DNA of 30,190 nt from a virus: positions 1-30,190 of IMG/VR virus record IMGVR_UViG_3300022939_000088. The stretch is one strand, 5' to 3'. Positions 25,034 to 30,190 of this stretch are shown here, piece by piece. The number at the start of each line of letters is the position of its first letter. Within the stretch, counting starts at the first letter, position 1. Both the position numbers and the translations under genes were made by a program. The notes under the pieces are model-generated. The model ran no database searches. It saw only the letters and a list, made by a program, of their open reading frames with translations, and had not been told where the DNA came from.

Positions 25034-25389
25034 TCTTCTTCATTTTCCTCTCCGTAAAAGTATGCCCATGTTTTAAGTATAGCCCATACTGTTACTAAAA
25101 TCATAAAGTAAGCTGCACCTGCAAACAATTGATAACCTACGGTATACATCATGTATGCTGTAATTGCAGCTCCTAATTGTTGTACTAATTTAAGTCGTGA
25201 TGGCACATCATCAAACTCTATTTCAATTTCACCAGGACTTAAGATTGTCCCGACTGCATTAATAAAATTAATCATAGACCAACAAATTAATGCAACCCCA
25301 GGAAAAAGCCAATACTCATTCTCTGTATATTGAAAAGCAAGTACACCAGAAAGGTGTACTGCTGAAACTATGAAATAACTATTTAGCAT
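25030..25389 (-). CDS. Multi-pass membrane protein of unknown function
   Basis: 119 residues with three to four hydrophobic segments: about 3-20, 26-47, 68-86 and 89-110. A charged loop (PGEIEIEFDDVPSRLK, about 52-67) separates the two pairs; the tail is acidic (YGEENEEE). No family recognised. It starts on the stop codon of the 43-residue gene upstream (TAATG), so the two membrane proteins are probably made together. Confidence 0.75.
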   Translation of the reverse strand: MLNSYFIVSAVHLSGVLAFQYTENEYWLFPGVALICWSMINFINAVGTILSPGEIEIEFDDVPSRLKLVQQLGAAITAYMMYTVGYQLFAGAAYFMILVTVWAILKTWAYFYGEENEEE

Positions 25390-25520
25390 TAAAAGCCCCG
25401 AATGATTGCAAGTGGATCAATCCAAATTAAAATCATTCCTAGAATTAGTCCATAAAGGACTACTTCAATTGGCTTAAGGTTACGAATATGAGTATCAAAG
25501 TCTTTTAGTAATTTAAGCAT
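25389..25520 (-). CDS. Small single-pass membrane protein (43 aa)
   Basis: 43 residues: a charged N-terminus (MLKLLKDFDTHIRNLKP) and a hydrophobic helix at about 18-35, then IDPLAIIRGF. I accept it because its ATG overlaps the end of the DUF932 gene, GGAG lies 8 bases upstream within that gene, and its stop overlaps the next start. Looks like a partner of the four-helix protein downstream. Function unknown. Confidence 0.68.
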   Translation of the reverse strand: MLKLLKDFDTHIRNLKPIEVVLYGLILGMILIWIDPLAIIRGF

Positions 25521-26466
25521 CTGCCATCTCCAATGCTAGATCTAGTGCGTTAATATTGCGTTTGGCGTTTCCACCAAACCATACGGATGATAGGCGGCTA
25601 TCGTTTGAGCGGCCTAGTTTGTGGTTAGTCATATATGTAACCGCGTTATAAGCGTTCCACCATGTACCAGGTGCAAAGTGATCGCCGGGTTGATTTTCTA
25701 CTAGAGCCATAGCATCTTTTGCGCGAGTGGCAAGATCTTCTTTTTCTTTAGTAGATTTGCCAAATACAACGCCAAAGAACTCTGTAAGCTTTTCGTCGGT
25801 ATAACGCTTTGAGCCAAGGAACTCAGCTGCTTCTTTGAACTTCTCAACCTTGTTGTGACCAAGGCCAAGGATTTCTTTTACAGCTTCAGCATTAAACTCT
25901 GAACGGTGGCTAACACGAACAGAAGGCTGACCCTGCTCGTTAAGTGCTACAGCCAAGGTGTTATTGCAAACAACACGTTCCATAACGAACTTGATATCGA
26001 TTGCTTTACCATACTGGTGGGGGTTAGAGAATAGTAGATAACCATTGACTTCGTCACCATTGAATAGTGAGAAACCATCTTTGACGTCTGCCAAAGCCCA
26101 TACCAATTTGCCGTCTTTTAGAGAACCGGCTGTGTCCATAACCATGTCGCCATTAGAAACAAAGTCAGTAAAGAAATCAAATGCTTCTGAGTTTTGTACT
26201 GGGTTCCAACCAGGTCCTACTTGAGTAAGGATCTTACCGTCTGTAGAACGGACTAGAGCCTGTTGACCAGTAGAATGGTTATCACCCTTATAACGATAAA
26301 AGGTATCTACTTTTTCTACGTCCCAGTCTAGACCAGCGACTTCCATCATTTGCTGGGGTGTCATGTCATCGCTGACAGGTACGCCAAGTCCATGCCAAGG
26401 CTTACCTTGTGACTCGCGATATGCCATTTGTGCTTGACCGTTGATAATTTCCAATTCGTGTGCCAT
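25513..26466 (-). CDS. DUF932-family phage/plasmid protein
   Basis: 317 residues, the usual size. Signature pieces: PWHGLGVPV near residue 23-31, TQVGPGWNPVQNSEAFDFF, ERVVCNNTLAVAL, RVSHRS, and the closing TWWNAYNAVTYMTNH. This family is common on plasmids and phages and has no established biochemical role; it is often early-expressed. Its own promoter-like sequence lies in the 77-base gap upstream. Ribosome site AAAGGA 10 bases before ATG. Confidence 0.9.
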   Translation of the reverse strand: MAHELEIINGQAQMAYRESQGKPWHGLGVPVSDDMTPQQMMEVAGLDWDVEKVDTFYRYKGDNHSTGQQALVRSTDGKILTQVGPGWNPVQNSEAFDFFTDFVSNGDMVMDTAGSLKDGKLVWALADVKDGFSLFNGDEVNGYLLFSNPHQYGKAIDIKFVMERVVCNNTLAVALNEQGQPSVRVSHRSEFNAEAVKEILGLGHNKVEKFKEAAEFLGSKRYTDEKLTEFFGVVFGKSTKEKEDLATRAKDAMALVENQPGDHFAPGTWWNAYNAVTYMTNHKLGRSNDSRLSSVWFGGNAKRNINALDLALEMADA

Positions 26467-26499
26467 AATATAACATCCTTTGTTTGATTTGATATAATC

Positions 26500-26528
26500 A
26501 ATATAAACTGATTCTATTCATATGTACA
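26500..26528 (-). promoter_or_regulatory. Conserved early/middle promoter (DUF932 operon)
   Basis: - strand: TGTACA (26528-26523), 17 bases, TATATT (26505-26500). The surrounding 53 bases (26491-26543) match 28876-28928 at roughly 44 positions. Leader about 27 bases. Confidence 0.65.
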
Positions 26529-26543
26529 TAGTAAAAATGATTT

Positions 26544-26864
26544 TTAATGAATTGTTTCACTAATTTCTAATCCATCAATCATATCAAAGGTGAATAGTTC
26601 ATAACCCGATTTTAATAAATCTACCAAGTCAACGTACTTATCTTTTGAGTCAACCTGGCCAACAAAGATGTTAGGACGGTCACTCAAAAAAGTTCTGATA
26701 TAAAGCATTGCATCTTTTTTGCTTTCAAAAGAAAAAGCTTTTGTGAGTTGGAAAAAATTTGTAGCAGACCATAGAGGAACTGTGGTCCCCATAGGGCCAT
26801 ACATTTTAGTCTTATGTGTTCCTAAAAATACCCCAGCTTCTGGGTCTAATATTACGTACCTCAT
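26544..26864 (-). CDS. Protein of unknown function (106 aa)
   Basis: 106 residues, begins MRYVILDPEAGVFLGTHK, a beta-hairpin; a central helix around SKKDAMLYIRTFLSD; acidic C-terminus. The opening resembles small phage proteins of mixed alpha/beta fold, but I know no family. It starts 8 bases after the stop of the upstream gene without a clear ribosome site, so translation is probably coupled. Confidence 0.7.
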   Translation of the reverse strand: MRYVILDPEAGVFLGTHKTKMYGPMGTTVPLWSATNFFQLTKAFSFESKKDAMLYIRTFLSDRPNIFVGQVDSKDKYVDLVDLLKSGYELFTFDMIDGLEISETIH

Positions 26865-26872
26865 ACGTTTAT

Positions 26873-27442
26873 TTATGCTGCTTTACCTTTATAACCTTCC
26901 CACCAAATAGGAGCGGGGCGCCCTTTTTCCCATTTGGCGAAAGACTTTGCTACGTGGTAATAATTGCGGTATGCCTGGACAGCATCACCTTTTACAATAC
27001 ACTCAGGATAATGGTTCATTGCCTGAGCAAACTCTGTTAGTCCAATATCTGGTATATTCTGTGGAGGGCTAGATAAAATGTCTTTAAGCTTATCATATGT
27101 CATATGTTGCTTATTAAACCGCACTAGAAATTCACTACAGAGTGCTAGTAGGTGGTCGTAGTGCCACATATAGTTATCCTTGGATTCCATTGTCCATTTA
27201 GTACATGGATGGCCGTGGTGAACAGCCTTGTAAAGAACTTCTTCCATATTAGAATTGGGATGGACATAATAATTTACAAGGCGTTTACCGGACTTTGATG
27301 GCCGTTTTTCTAACTTACCATCGAGCATACGATGGGCTGTCGAGAGCATTTGGCCTGCCTCGACAATCATCTTTGGAATGTGCTTGTCACACATCATTTG
27401 AGCAGAAGTTACAGGACTTTCGTCAAGTACGAATATGTTCAT
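26873..27442 (-). CDS. Conserved phage protein of unknown function (MNIFVLD...CDKH type)
   Basis: 189 residues. MNIFVLDESPVTSAQMMCDKHIPKMIVEAGQMLSTAHRMLDG is an opening I have seen as typical of a conserved phage family. Other invariant-looking parts: HHGHPCTKWTMESKDNYMW, and YRNYYHVAKSFAKW with a final PIWW. Cys18/His21 and the His-rich centre could bind a metal. Start overlaps the end of the upstream oxygenase by 20 bases, with GAGGA inside that gene as ribosome site. Function unknown. Confidence 0.75.
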   Translation of the reverse strand: MNIFVLDESPVTSAQMMCDKHIPKMIVEAGQMLSTAHRMLDGKLEKRPSKSGKRLVNYYVHPNSNMEEVLYKAVHHGHPCTKWTMESKDNYMWHYDHLLALCSEFLVRFNKQHMTYDKLKDILSSPPQNIPDIGLTEFAQAMNHYPECIVKGDAVQAYRNYYHVAKSFAKWEKGRPAPIWWEGYKGKAA

Positions 27443-28157
27443 GTGCTAGGGTATCCTCAATATTACCGGTAGTAGACCATCCAATTAAAGCTCTTTTTTC
27501 AAACAAACCATTTTCTGGAAAATTACAGCTAGAGTGGAAAGAATGGCGGGACATGGCTAAAAGGTTTCCTTTTTTCCAATGAAACTGAGTATCAATAGAA
27601 AAGAGATCTATGATTTCTCTTTTTTCATGAGTAAAATGCTTTTCGTACATTTCATCATCTATTTCATATACTGGCTGATGGCCTGTACGTTTAGCCCACA
27701 CACCCGGTGCTTTAACAAAATCACTCCATTCATTGAAAACAAAAGTATGGGCATCATAGTCAGCCAATGGAATTAAAAAAGTCCAAGCATAATCTTGATC
27801 TTCGTGTATTCTTGTAGCTTCTGGATCTAGCTCATCATAGGAGTCACTATGAACACCATAAGGTTTAAATGCATTTAGTATGTGCCAATTCCAACATTGG
27901 ATTTCTTGTCCAAAGCGCTCTCTAATTTTAGCATTACAATAGTCATTAAGCCAGTTACCCATACTTGGGCCTGGATACCAGTAATGAGAACGGGCTGGGA
28001 CACTTTTTCGCTCGGTTGAATCACTCATGTAAACACCATGTGATTCAACTTGAATATCGACGTCAGAAAATTCTCTAAATCTTTTTTCTACTTCAAAAAT
28101 TTCGTCGTCACTGAAAAAATTTTCAATGACTTGAGCCTTTGGATTAAATATTGTCAT
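27423..28157 (-). CDS. 2OG-Fe(II) oxygenase-like protein
   Basis: 244 residues. Likely iron ligands: H103 and D105 in YGVHSDSYD (H-x-D), and H208 in RHSFHSSCNF; R222 in KRALIGWS would hold 2-oxoglutarate. An insertion (about 143-180, KRTGHQPVYEIDDEMYEKHF) lies before the final strands. The family is plausible by motif order and spacing but less clear than the other oxygenase at 23628-24212, and the two are not close paralogues. Ribosome site GAGAGG; the ATG overlaps the previous stop as ATGA. Confidence 0.72.
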   Translation of the reverse strand: MTIFNPKAQVIENFFSDDEIFEVEKRFREFSDVDIQVESHGVYMSDSTERKSVPARSHYWYPGPSMGNWLNDYCNAKIRERFGQEIQCWNWHILNAFKPYGVHSDSYDELDPEATRIHEDQDYAWTFLIPLADYDAHTFVFNEWSDFVKAPGVWAKRTGHQPVYEIDDEMYEKHFTHEKREIIDLFSIDTQFHWKKGNLLAMSRHSFHSSCNFPENGLFEKRALIGWSTTGNIEDTLAHEHIRT

Positions 28158-28414
28158 AGAACCTCTCTTTTAAAATAATTATTCATTGTGTTGCGATACC
28201 ATGCATAATTAGCGTCGCGAAGAATTGCAACTGGAGCACTGTCTTTAAGTGCTGCAAAATAAGTTGAAGGAGAATGATTAGCAATCAATTCTTTTAAAAA
28301 TTTGGCTTTAGTGATAGGACCGCGATGCTTAAAGCGAGCAACAAATTTGCGATCTGAACCATAAGTTAGATACATGCCGTCATAGTTAAATTCAGATTTG
28401 ATAAACTTTTCCAT
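28154..28414 (-). CDS. Protein of unknown function (86 aa)
   Basis: 86 residues with the start I chose, MEKFIKSEFNYDG. An in-frame ATG exists 12 bases upstream, but GGAGG (28424-28420) sits 5 bases before this one and would fall inside the longer version, and the promoter would leave only a few leader bases before the upstream ATG. Basic, with a helical C-terminal half (YAWYRNTMNNYFKREVL). No family recognised. First gene of the group running down to 26544. Confidence 0.72.
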   Translation of the reverse strand: MEKFIKSEFNYDGMYLTYGSDRKFVARFKHRGPITKAKFLKELIANHSPSTYFAALKDSAPVAILRDANYAWYRNTMNNYFKREVL

Positions 28415-28439
28415 ACTTTCCTCCATTGGATATATATAC

Positions 28440-28468
28440 AGTATAAACTGATTCTAAGGGGATGTCAA
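28440..28468 (-). promoter_or_regulatory. Strong sigma70-like promoter with hairpin at -35
   Basis: - strand: TTGACA (28468-28463), exactly 17 bases, TATACT (28445-28440). The -35 hexamer lies in the loop of an AAGGGG/CCCCTT inverted repeat. The -10 side (28441-28456) matches 26501-26516 at 15 of 16 bases. Leader to the 86-residue gene is about 19 bases. Confidence 0.8.
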
Positions 28469-28493
28469 CCCCCTTATGCCATTTCCACATCAA
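28466..28493. repeat. 28-bp direct repeat, copy 1
   Basis: Identical over 28 bases to 28602-28629. It overlaps the stop codon of the 36-residue gene and ends at the TTG of the -35 hexamer. Confidence 0.95.
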
Positions 28494-28600
28494 AAAAGGA
28501 AAATTAATACAGAAACAACTATCATTCCAATAATAATCATAGGACATGCAATACTTGTGTTATTTCCTTCGATAGGTGGAAATTGTTCAAAGTCGTTCAT
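28490..28600 (-). CDS. Small single-pass membrane protein (36 aa)
   Basis: 36 residues: MNDFEQFPPIEGNNTSIACP, then a hydrophobic helix (21-36, ending at the C-terminus). AAGGGGG lies just before the ATG as a possible ribosome site, 9 bases after the stop of the 80-residue gene. A topology with a short outside N-terminus and a C-terminal anchor is likely. It sits exactly between the two 28-bp direct repeats. Function unknown; small size keeps confidence moderate. Confidence 0.6.
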   Translation of the reverse strand: MNDFEQFPPIEGNNTSIACPMIIIGMIVVSVLIFLF

Positions 28601-28601
28601 A

Positions 28602-28629
28602 CAACCCCCTTATGCCATTTCCACATCAA
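28602..28629. repeat. 28-bp direct repeat, copy 2
   Basis: Identical to 28466-28493. It codes the last residues (DVEMA, stop) of the 80-residue gene and supplies the AAGGGGG before the 36-residue gene. Confidence 0.95.
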
Positions 28630-28852
28630 TAAAGTATAATCCTTCTTCGTCAATTTCTTCATCGTCGAGATATAGATCGTCAGATAAGAAATTACGGCAG
28701 TTAACATAAGATCCTTCAAAGGTAATATTTGGGTTTCCACCACCAGGACCAATTGCAGTGAAATCAACCATTTTTAAGTTGTGTTTCTCAAGAAGTTCTA
28801 AGAATTCCCCAAGGTTGCAATCGTGTGCGATGTCAACGTTGATTTTAGCCAT
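28610..28852 (-). CDS. Protein of unknown function (80 aa)
   Basis: 80 residues, acidic. A beta strand (MAKINVDIAH), a helix (LGEFLELLEKHNL), a GPGGGNPNITFEG turn-strand and an acidic end (DDLYLDDEEIDEEGLYFIDVEMA). Looks like a small compact alpha/beta fold. Ribosome site AAGGAAA; promoter element upstream. No family recognised. Its last codons and stop are duplicated 136 bases downstream. Confidence 0.72.
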   Translation of the reverse strand: MAKINVDIAHDCNLGEFLELLEKHNLKMVDFTAIGPGGGNPNITFEGSYVNCRNFLSDDLYLDDEEIDEEGLYFIDVEMA

Positions 28853-28884
28853 GATATAGTTTCCTTTTTATTTTGTATATTATC

Positions 28885-28913
28885 AATCTATACTGATTCT
28901 ATATCAATGTACA
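28885..28913 (-). promoter_or_regulatory. Conserved early/middle promoter (80-aa gene)
   Basis: - strand: TGTACA (28913-28908), 17 bases, TAGATT (28890-28885), embedded in the 53-base module shared with 26491-26543. Leader about 26 bases. Confidence 0.6.
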
Positions 28914-28926
28914 TAGTTAAAATGAT

Positions 28927-29592
28927 TTATTCGTAAATTTCTGCGTATTTTTTTCTTACAGCTTTATAGTGCGCTAAGTACTCATATGTTGGTACTTTAA
29001 ACACCTGGGGTTCATGGTCATCAACCGCTATTAGGATTACACCTTGTTTAATTGGAATACCAGTTTGTTCGTAAAAAGCAGCCGCATAGAATGAAGCCTG
29101 GATAAAATAATTTAAAATCCATTCTTCCTCTTTTGGCTTACGTGAAGTTTTAAAATCAACTACTGATAACTCACCGTCCCATTCTGCAATACAATCAACT
29201 TGCCCACCAGCTTTTAAACGATCGCTGTAGAGAAATTCTTCTTGGAAATAAACATTATCTAAGTGTTTATCCAAAAGTGGTTTAATCGTGTTAAACGTAA
29301 ACAAATTGGAAGGAACATGTTTACCTTTCCAATCTTCGAGGTTATCAATGTAATCTTCACAGAGTTTATGAACTGCGGTACCGCGATTAGCAGCCTGGGT
29401 TGAGATACGATTAGCTTCTTCTTCGCCAACCCGTTCTCTCCATTTTTGAATACTATCACCTTTCATTACTCCCAAAATTGTAGTAATGGATGGGTAAGCG
29501 TTTCCTTCTGGTGTGAAATATTTTCGGCCACTCGTTGTTGTTTGACGAGTGATCTGCGGGAGTACGATCCCGTGGTCTACATGATTAAACAT
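28927..29592 (-). CDS. PD-(D/E)XK exonuclease, RecB/Cas4-like
   Basis: 221 residues. Motifs in order: YPSITTILG, RGTAVHKLCEDYI (His75 region, motif I), GGQVDCIAEW with the metal-binding Asp, VVDFKTSRK (the D-x-K core), and YFIQASFYAAAF (the Q-x-x-x-Y motif). These are the five elements of the RecB-family nuclease domain; there is no Cys cluster, so no iron-sulphur site as in Cas4. Probably degrades or processes DNA during replication or recombination. It follows the PAAR gene by 9 bases on the same strand, an unusual pairing of DNA and tail functions. Confidence 0.87.
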   Translation of the reverse strand: MFNHVDHGIVLPQITRQTTTSGRKYFTPEGNAYPSITTILGVMKGDSIQKWRERVGEEEANRISTQAANRGTAVHKLCEDYIDNLEDWKGKHVPSNLFTFNTIKPLLDKHLDNVYFQEEFLYSDRLKAGGQVDCIAEWDGELSVVDFKTSRKPKEEEWILNYFIQASFYAAAFYEQTGIPIKQGVILIAVDDHEPQVFKVPTYEYLAHYKAVRKKYAEIYE

Positions 29593-29601
29593 AATATAAA
29601 T

Positions 29602-29997
29602 TTATCCGCCTATTAAAACTTTAGATGATCCTGATGTTATTGTGTGGTCAAATGTATGGTCCTTATTAAAGGTGTCACCAATTCTTCCTGCGTTTTCTCC
29701 TTCAAAAAATACTTTTGAAGAATATGTATCAAGTGCAGGTGTGTGATTTTGCGCAGCAGCAACGCAAGGCTCGCCATCTGGGTGGGCCGCCATTACATCG
29801 TCTTTAACTACTGGAAATCTATTCTCGTCAATTTTTACCTTTGTAATGGTAGCAGCACCCGTAGCCGACGTAGGTTTTGCAGCATCCCAATACCACTTAA
29901 TTGCGGTTCCTTCGGAATCTTCTTCACACACGGTTCCTTTTTTACCGTCCGTTATAGTTACGACACTATTGCCGCCTGCGTATGCTGCTCCTGGCAT
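29602..29997 (-). CDS. PAAR-like tail spike tip protein
   Basis: 131 residues from the start I choose, MPGAAYAGGNS; an ORF start 21 bases upstream overlaps the preceding gene and is rejected because GGAG lies 10 bases before this ATG. PAAR features: short opening, GEPCVAAAQNHTPALDTYSS, KVFFEGENAGRIGD, HTFDHTITSGSSKVLIGG, the last two with the metal-binding His pattern. PAAR proteins sharpen the gp5 spike of the baseplate (T4 gp5.4). An insertion at about 18-70 (DGKKGTVCEEDSEGTAIKWYW...) is unusual for the short form. Identification is good; expression class unknown here as its promoter is outside. Confidence 0.85.
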   Translation of the reverse strand: MPGAAYAGGNSVVTITDGKKGTVCEEDSEGTAIKWYWDAAKPTSATGAATITKVKIDENRFPVVKDDVMAAHPDGEPCVAAAQNHTPALDTYSSKVFFEGENAGRIGDTFNKDHTFDHTITSGSSKVLIGG

Positions 29998-29998
29998 T

Positions 29999-30190
29999 TT
30001 ATGCTGCCTCCAATACATTTTCCTTTGCCATTATATATTCTTTTACCAAACCTGAACGAACGATATCATCCACCGTGAAATTAACTACATCAAATGATGG
30101 TATTGCTCTTAAGACTTTGATAAAATTGCATAGGCCAGAAATATCTGCCCTATTTCTAGATTGTTGTAGATCGTCTTGCTTTGTATCACC
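29999..30190 (-). CDS. Unknown protein, 3' end only (5' partial)
   Basis: Open frame from the right edge to a stop at 29999-30001; 63 C-terminal residues seen, GDTKQDDLQQSRNRADISG to KEYIMAKENVLEAA. Helical and charged. Its stop is separated by one base from the PAAR start, so they are in one operon; a baseplate or hub-assembly gene would fit the position but is not supported by any motif I can name. Confidence 0.7.
   Translation of the reverse strand, partial: GDTKQDDLQQSRNRADISGLCNFIKVLRAIPSFDVVNFTVDDIVRSGLVKEYIMAKENVLEAA

Noticed and set aside
25340-25360. 8-bp inverted repeat (AGTACACC/GGTGTACT) in the membrane-protein gene
   Set aside because: Inside coding sequence, no T-run, and one such stem is expected by chance in this length; could be a weak translational structure at most.
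28454-28476. AAGGGG/CCCCTT hairpin as a terminator
   Set aside because: It lacks a following T-run on either strand and overlaps a promoter -35.
29529-29551. 7-bp stem (CACTCGT/ACGAGTG) near the start of the exonuclease gene
   Set aside because: Coding sequence, loop of nine bases, no supporting signal.
29998-30018. Seven extra residues at the PAAR start
   Set aside because: They lie inside the upstream gene, and GGAG is correctly placed for the later ATG.
29743-30078. + strand 111-residue ORF opposite the PAAR gene
   Set aside because: Antisense to a recognised protein, no ribosome site.
1-30190. CRISPR arrays, tRNA genes, insertion sequences, integrase or attachment sites
   Set aside because: No spaced repeat array, no tRNA-like cloverleaf, no transposase or integrase motif was seen.

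Overview
This window is part of a T4-like tailed phage (myovirus) genome, not bacterial chromosome. It carries the T4 late gene order gp13-gp14-gp15-gp16-gp17-gp18-gp19-gp20-(prohead core)-gp21-gp22-gp23 on the + strand, with T4-type late promoters (TATAAATA) in six intergenic gaps. Sequence style (AT-rich, repeat-rich tail fibre, short gp23, PAAR tip protein, many 2OG oxygenase and sugar genes) is that of marine 'far-T4' phages. A GapR/DUF2312 homologue, from a family centred on Alphaproteobacteria, suggests an alphaproteobacterial host; this is inference.

Layout. (1) 1-4708: a very large tail fibre, cut by the left edge, built of repeated YD-x-N/D-N/D-T motifs and ending in an S74-type intramolecular chaperone. 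(2) 4736-5481: two small paralogous proteins. (3) 5511-8534: a three-gene sugar module: a GH130-like propeller, a TPR-FkbM methyltransferase, and a nucleotidyltransferase fused to a mannose-6-phosphate-isomerase-type cupin. (4) 8595-23058: neck, tail completion, terminase, sheath, tube, portal, core, protease, scaffold and capsid genes, closed by a strong hairpin terminator at 23091-23117. (5) 23115-29592, all on the - strand: short, tightly overlapping, probably early/middle genes: GapR-like protein, two 2OG-Fe(II) oxygenases, a nucleotidyltransferase, an APS-kinase-like P-loop kinase, small membrane proteins, a DUF932 protein, a RecB/Cas4-like exonuclease and several unknowns. Four intergenic gaps here share a related sigma70-like promoter sequence with very short leaders. 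(6) 29602-30190, - strand: a PAAR spike-tip protein and the 3' end of another gene.

How it works together. The + strand block makes the head, the packaging motor, the contractile tail and the fibre. The gp21 protease, its scaffold gp22, the capsid gp23 and an unusual 862-residue core protein all carry I/L/V-x-E type cleavage motifs, so the core protein looks like a repeated substrate of the maturation protease. The sugar module probably makes or modifies a glycan. The - strand genes probably modify host nucleoid, metabolism or DNA early in infection.

Most notable observations: the 862-residue repeat protein with regularly placed IDE motifs, an EF-hand loop and His-rich helices; a 28-bp perfect direct repeat that brackets a 36-residue membrane-protein gene as a removable 136-bp cassette; a conserved promoter module on the - strand; and two fused or paired nucleotidyltransferase systems. 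Three small genes (57, 43 and 36 residues) were found by reading the - strand directly. There is no gene-free stretch longer than about 100 bases.
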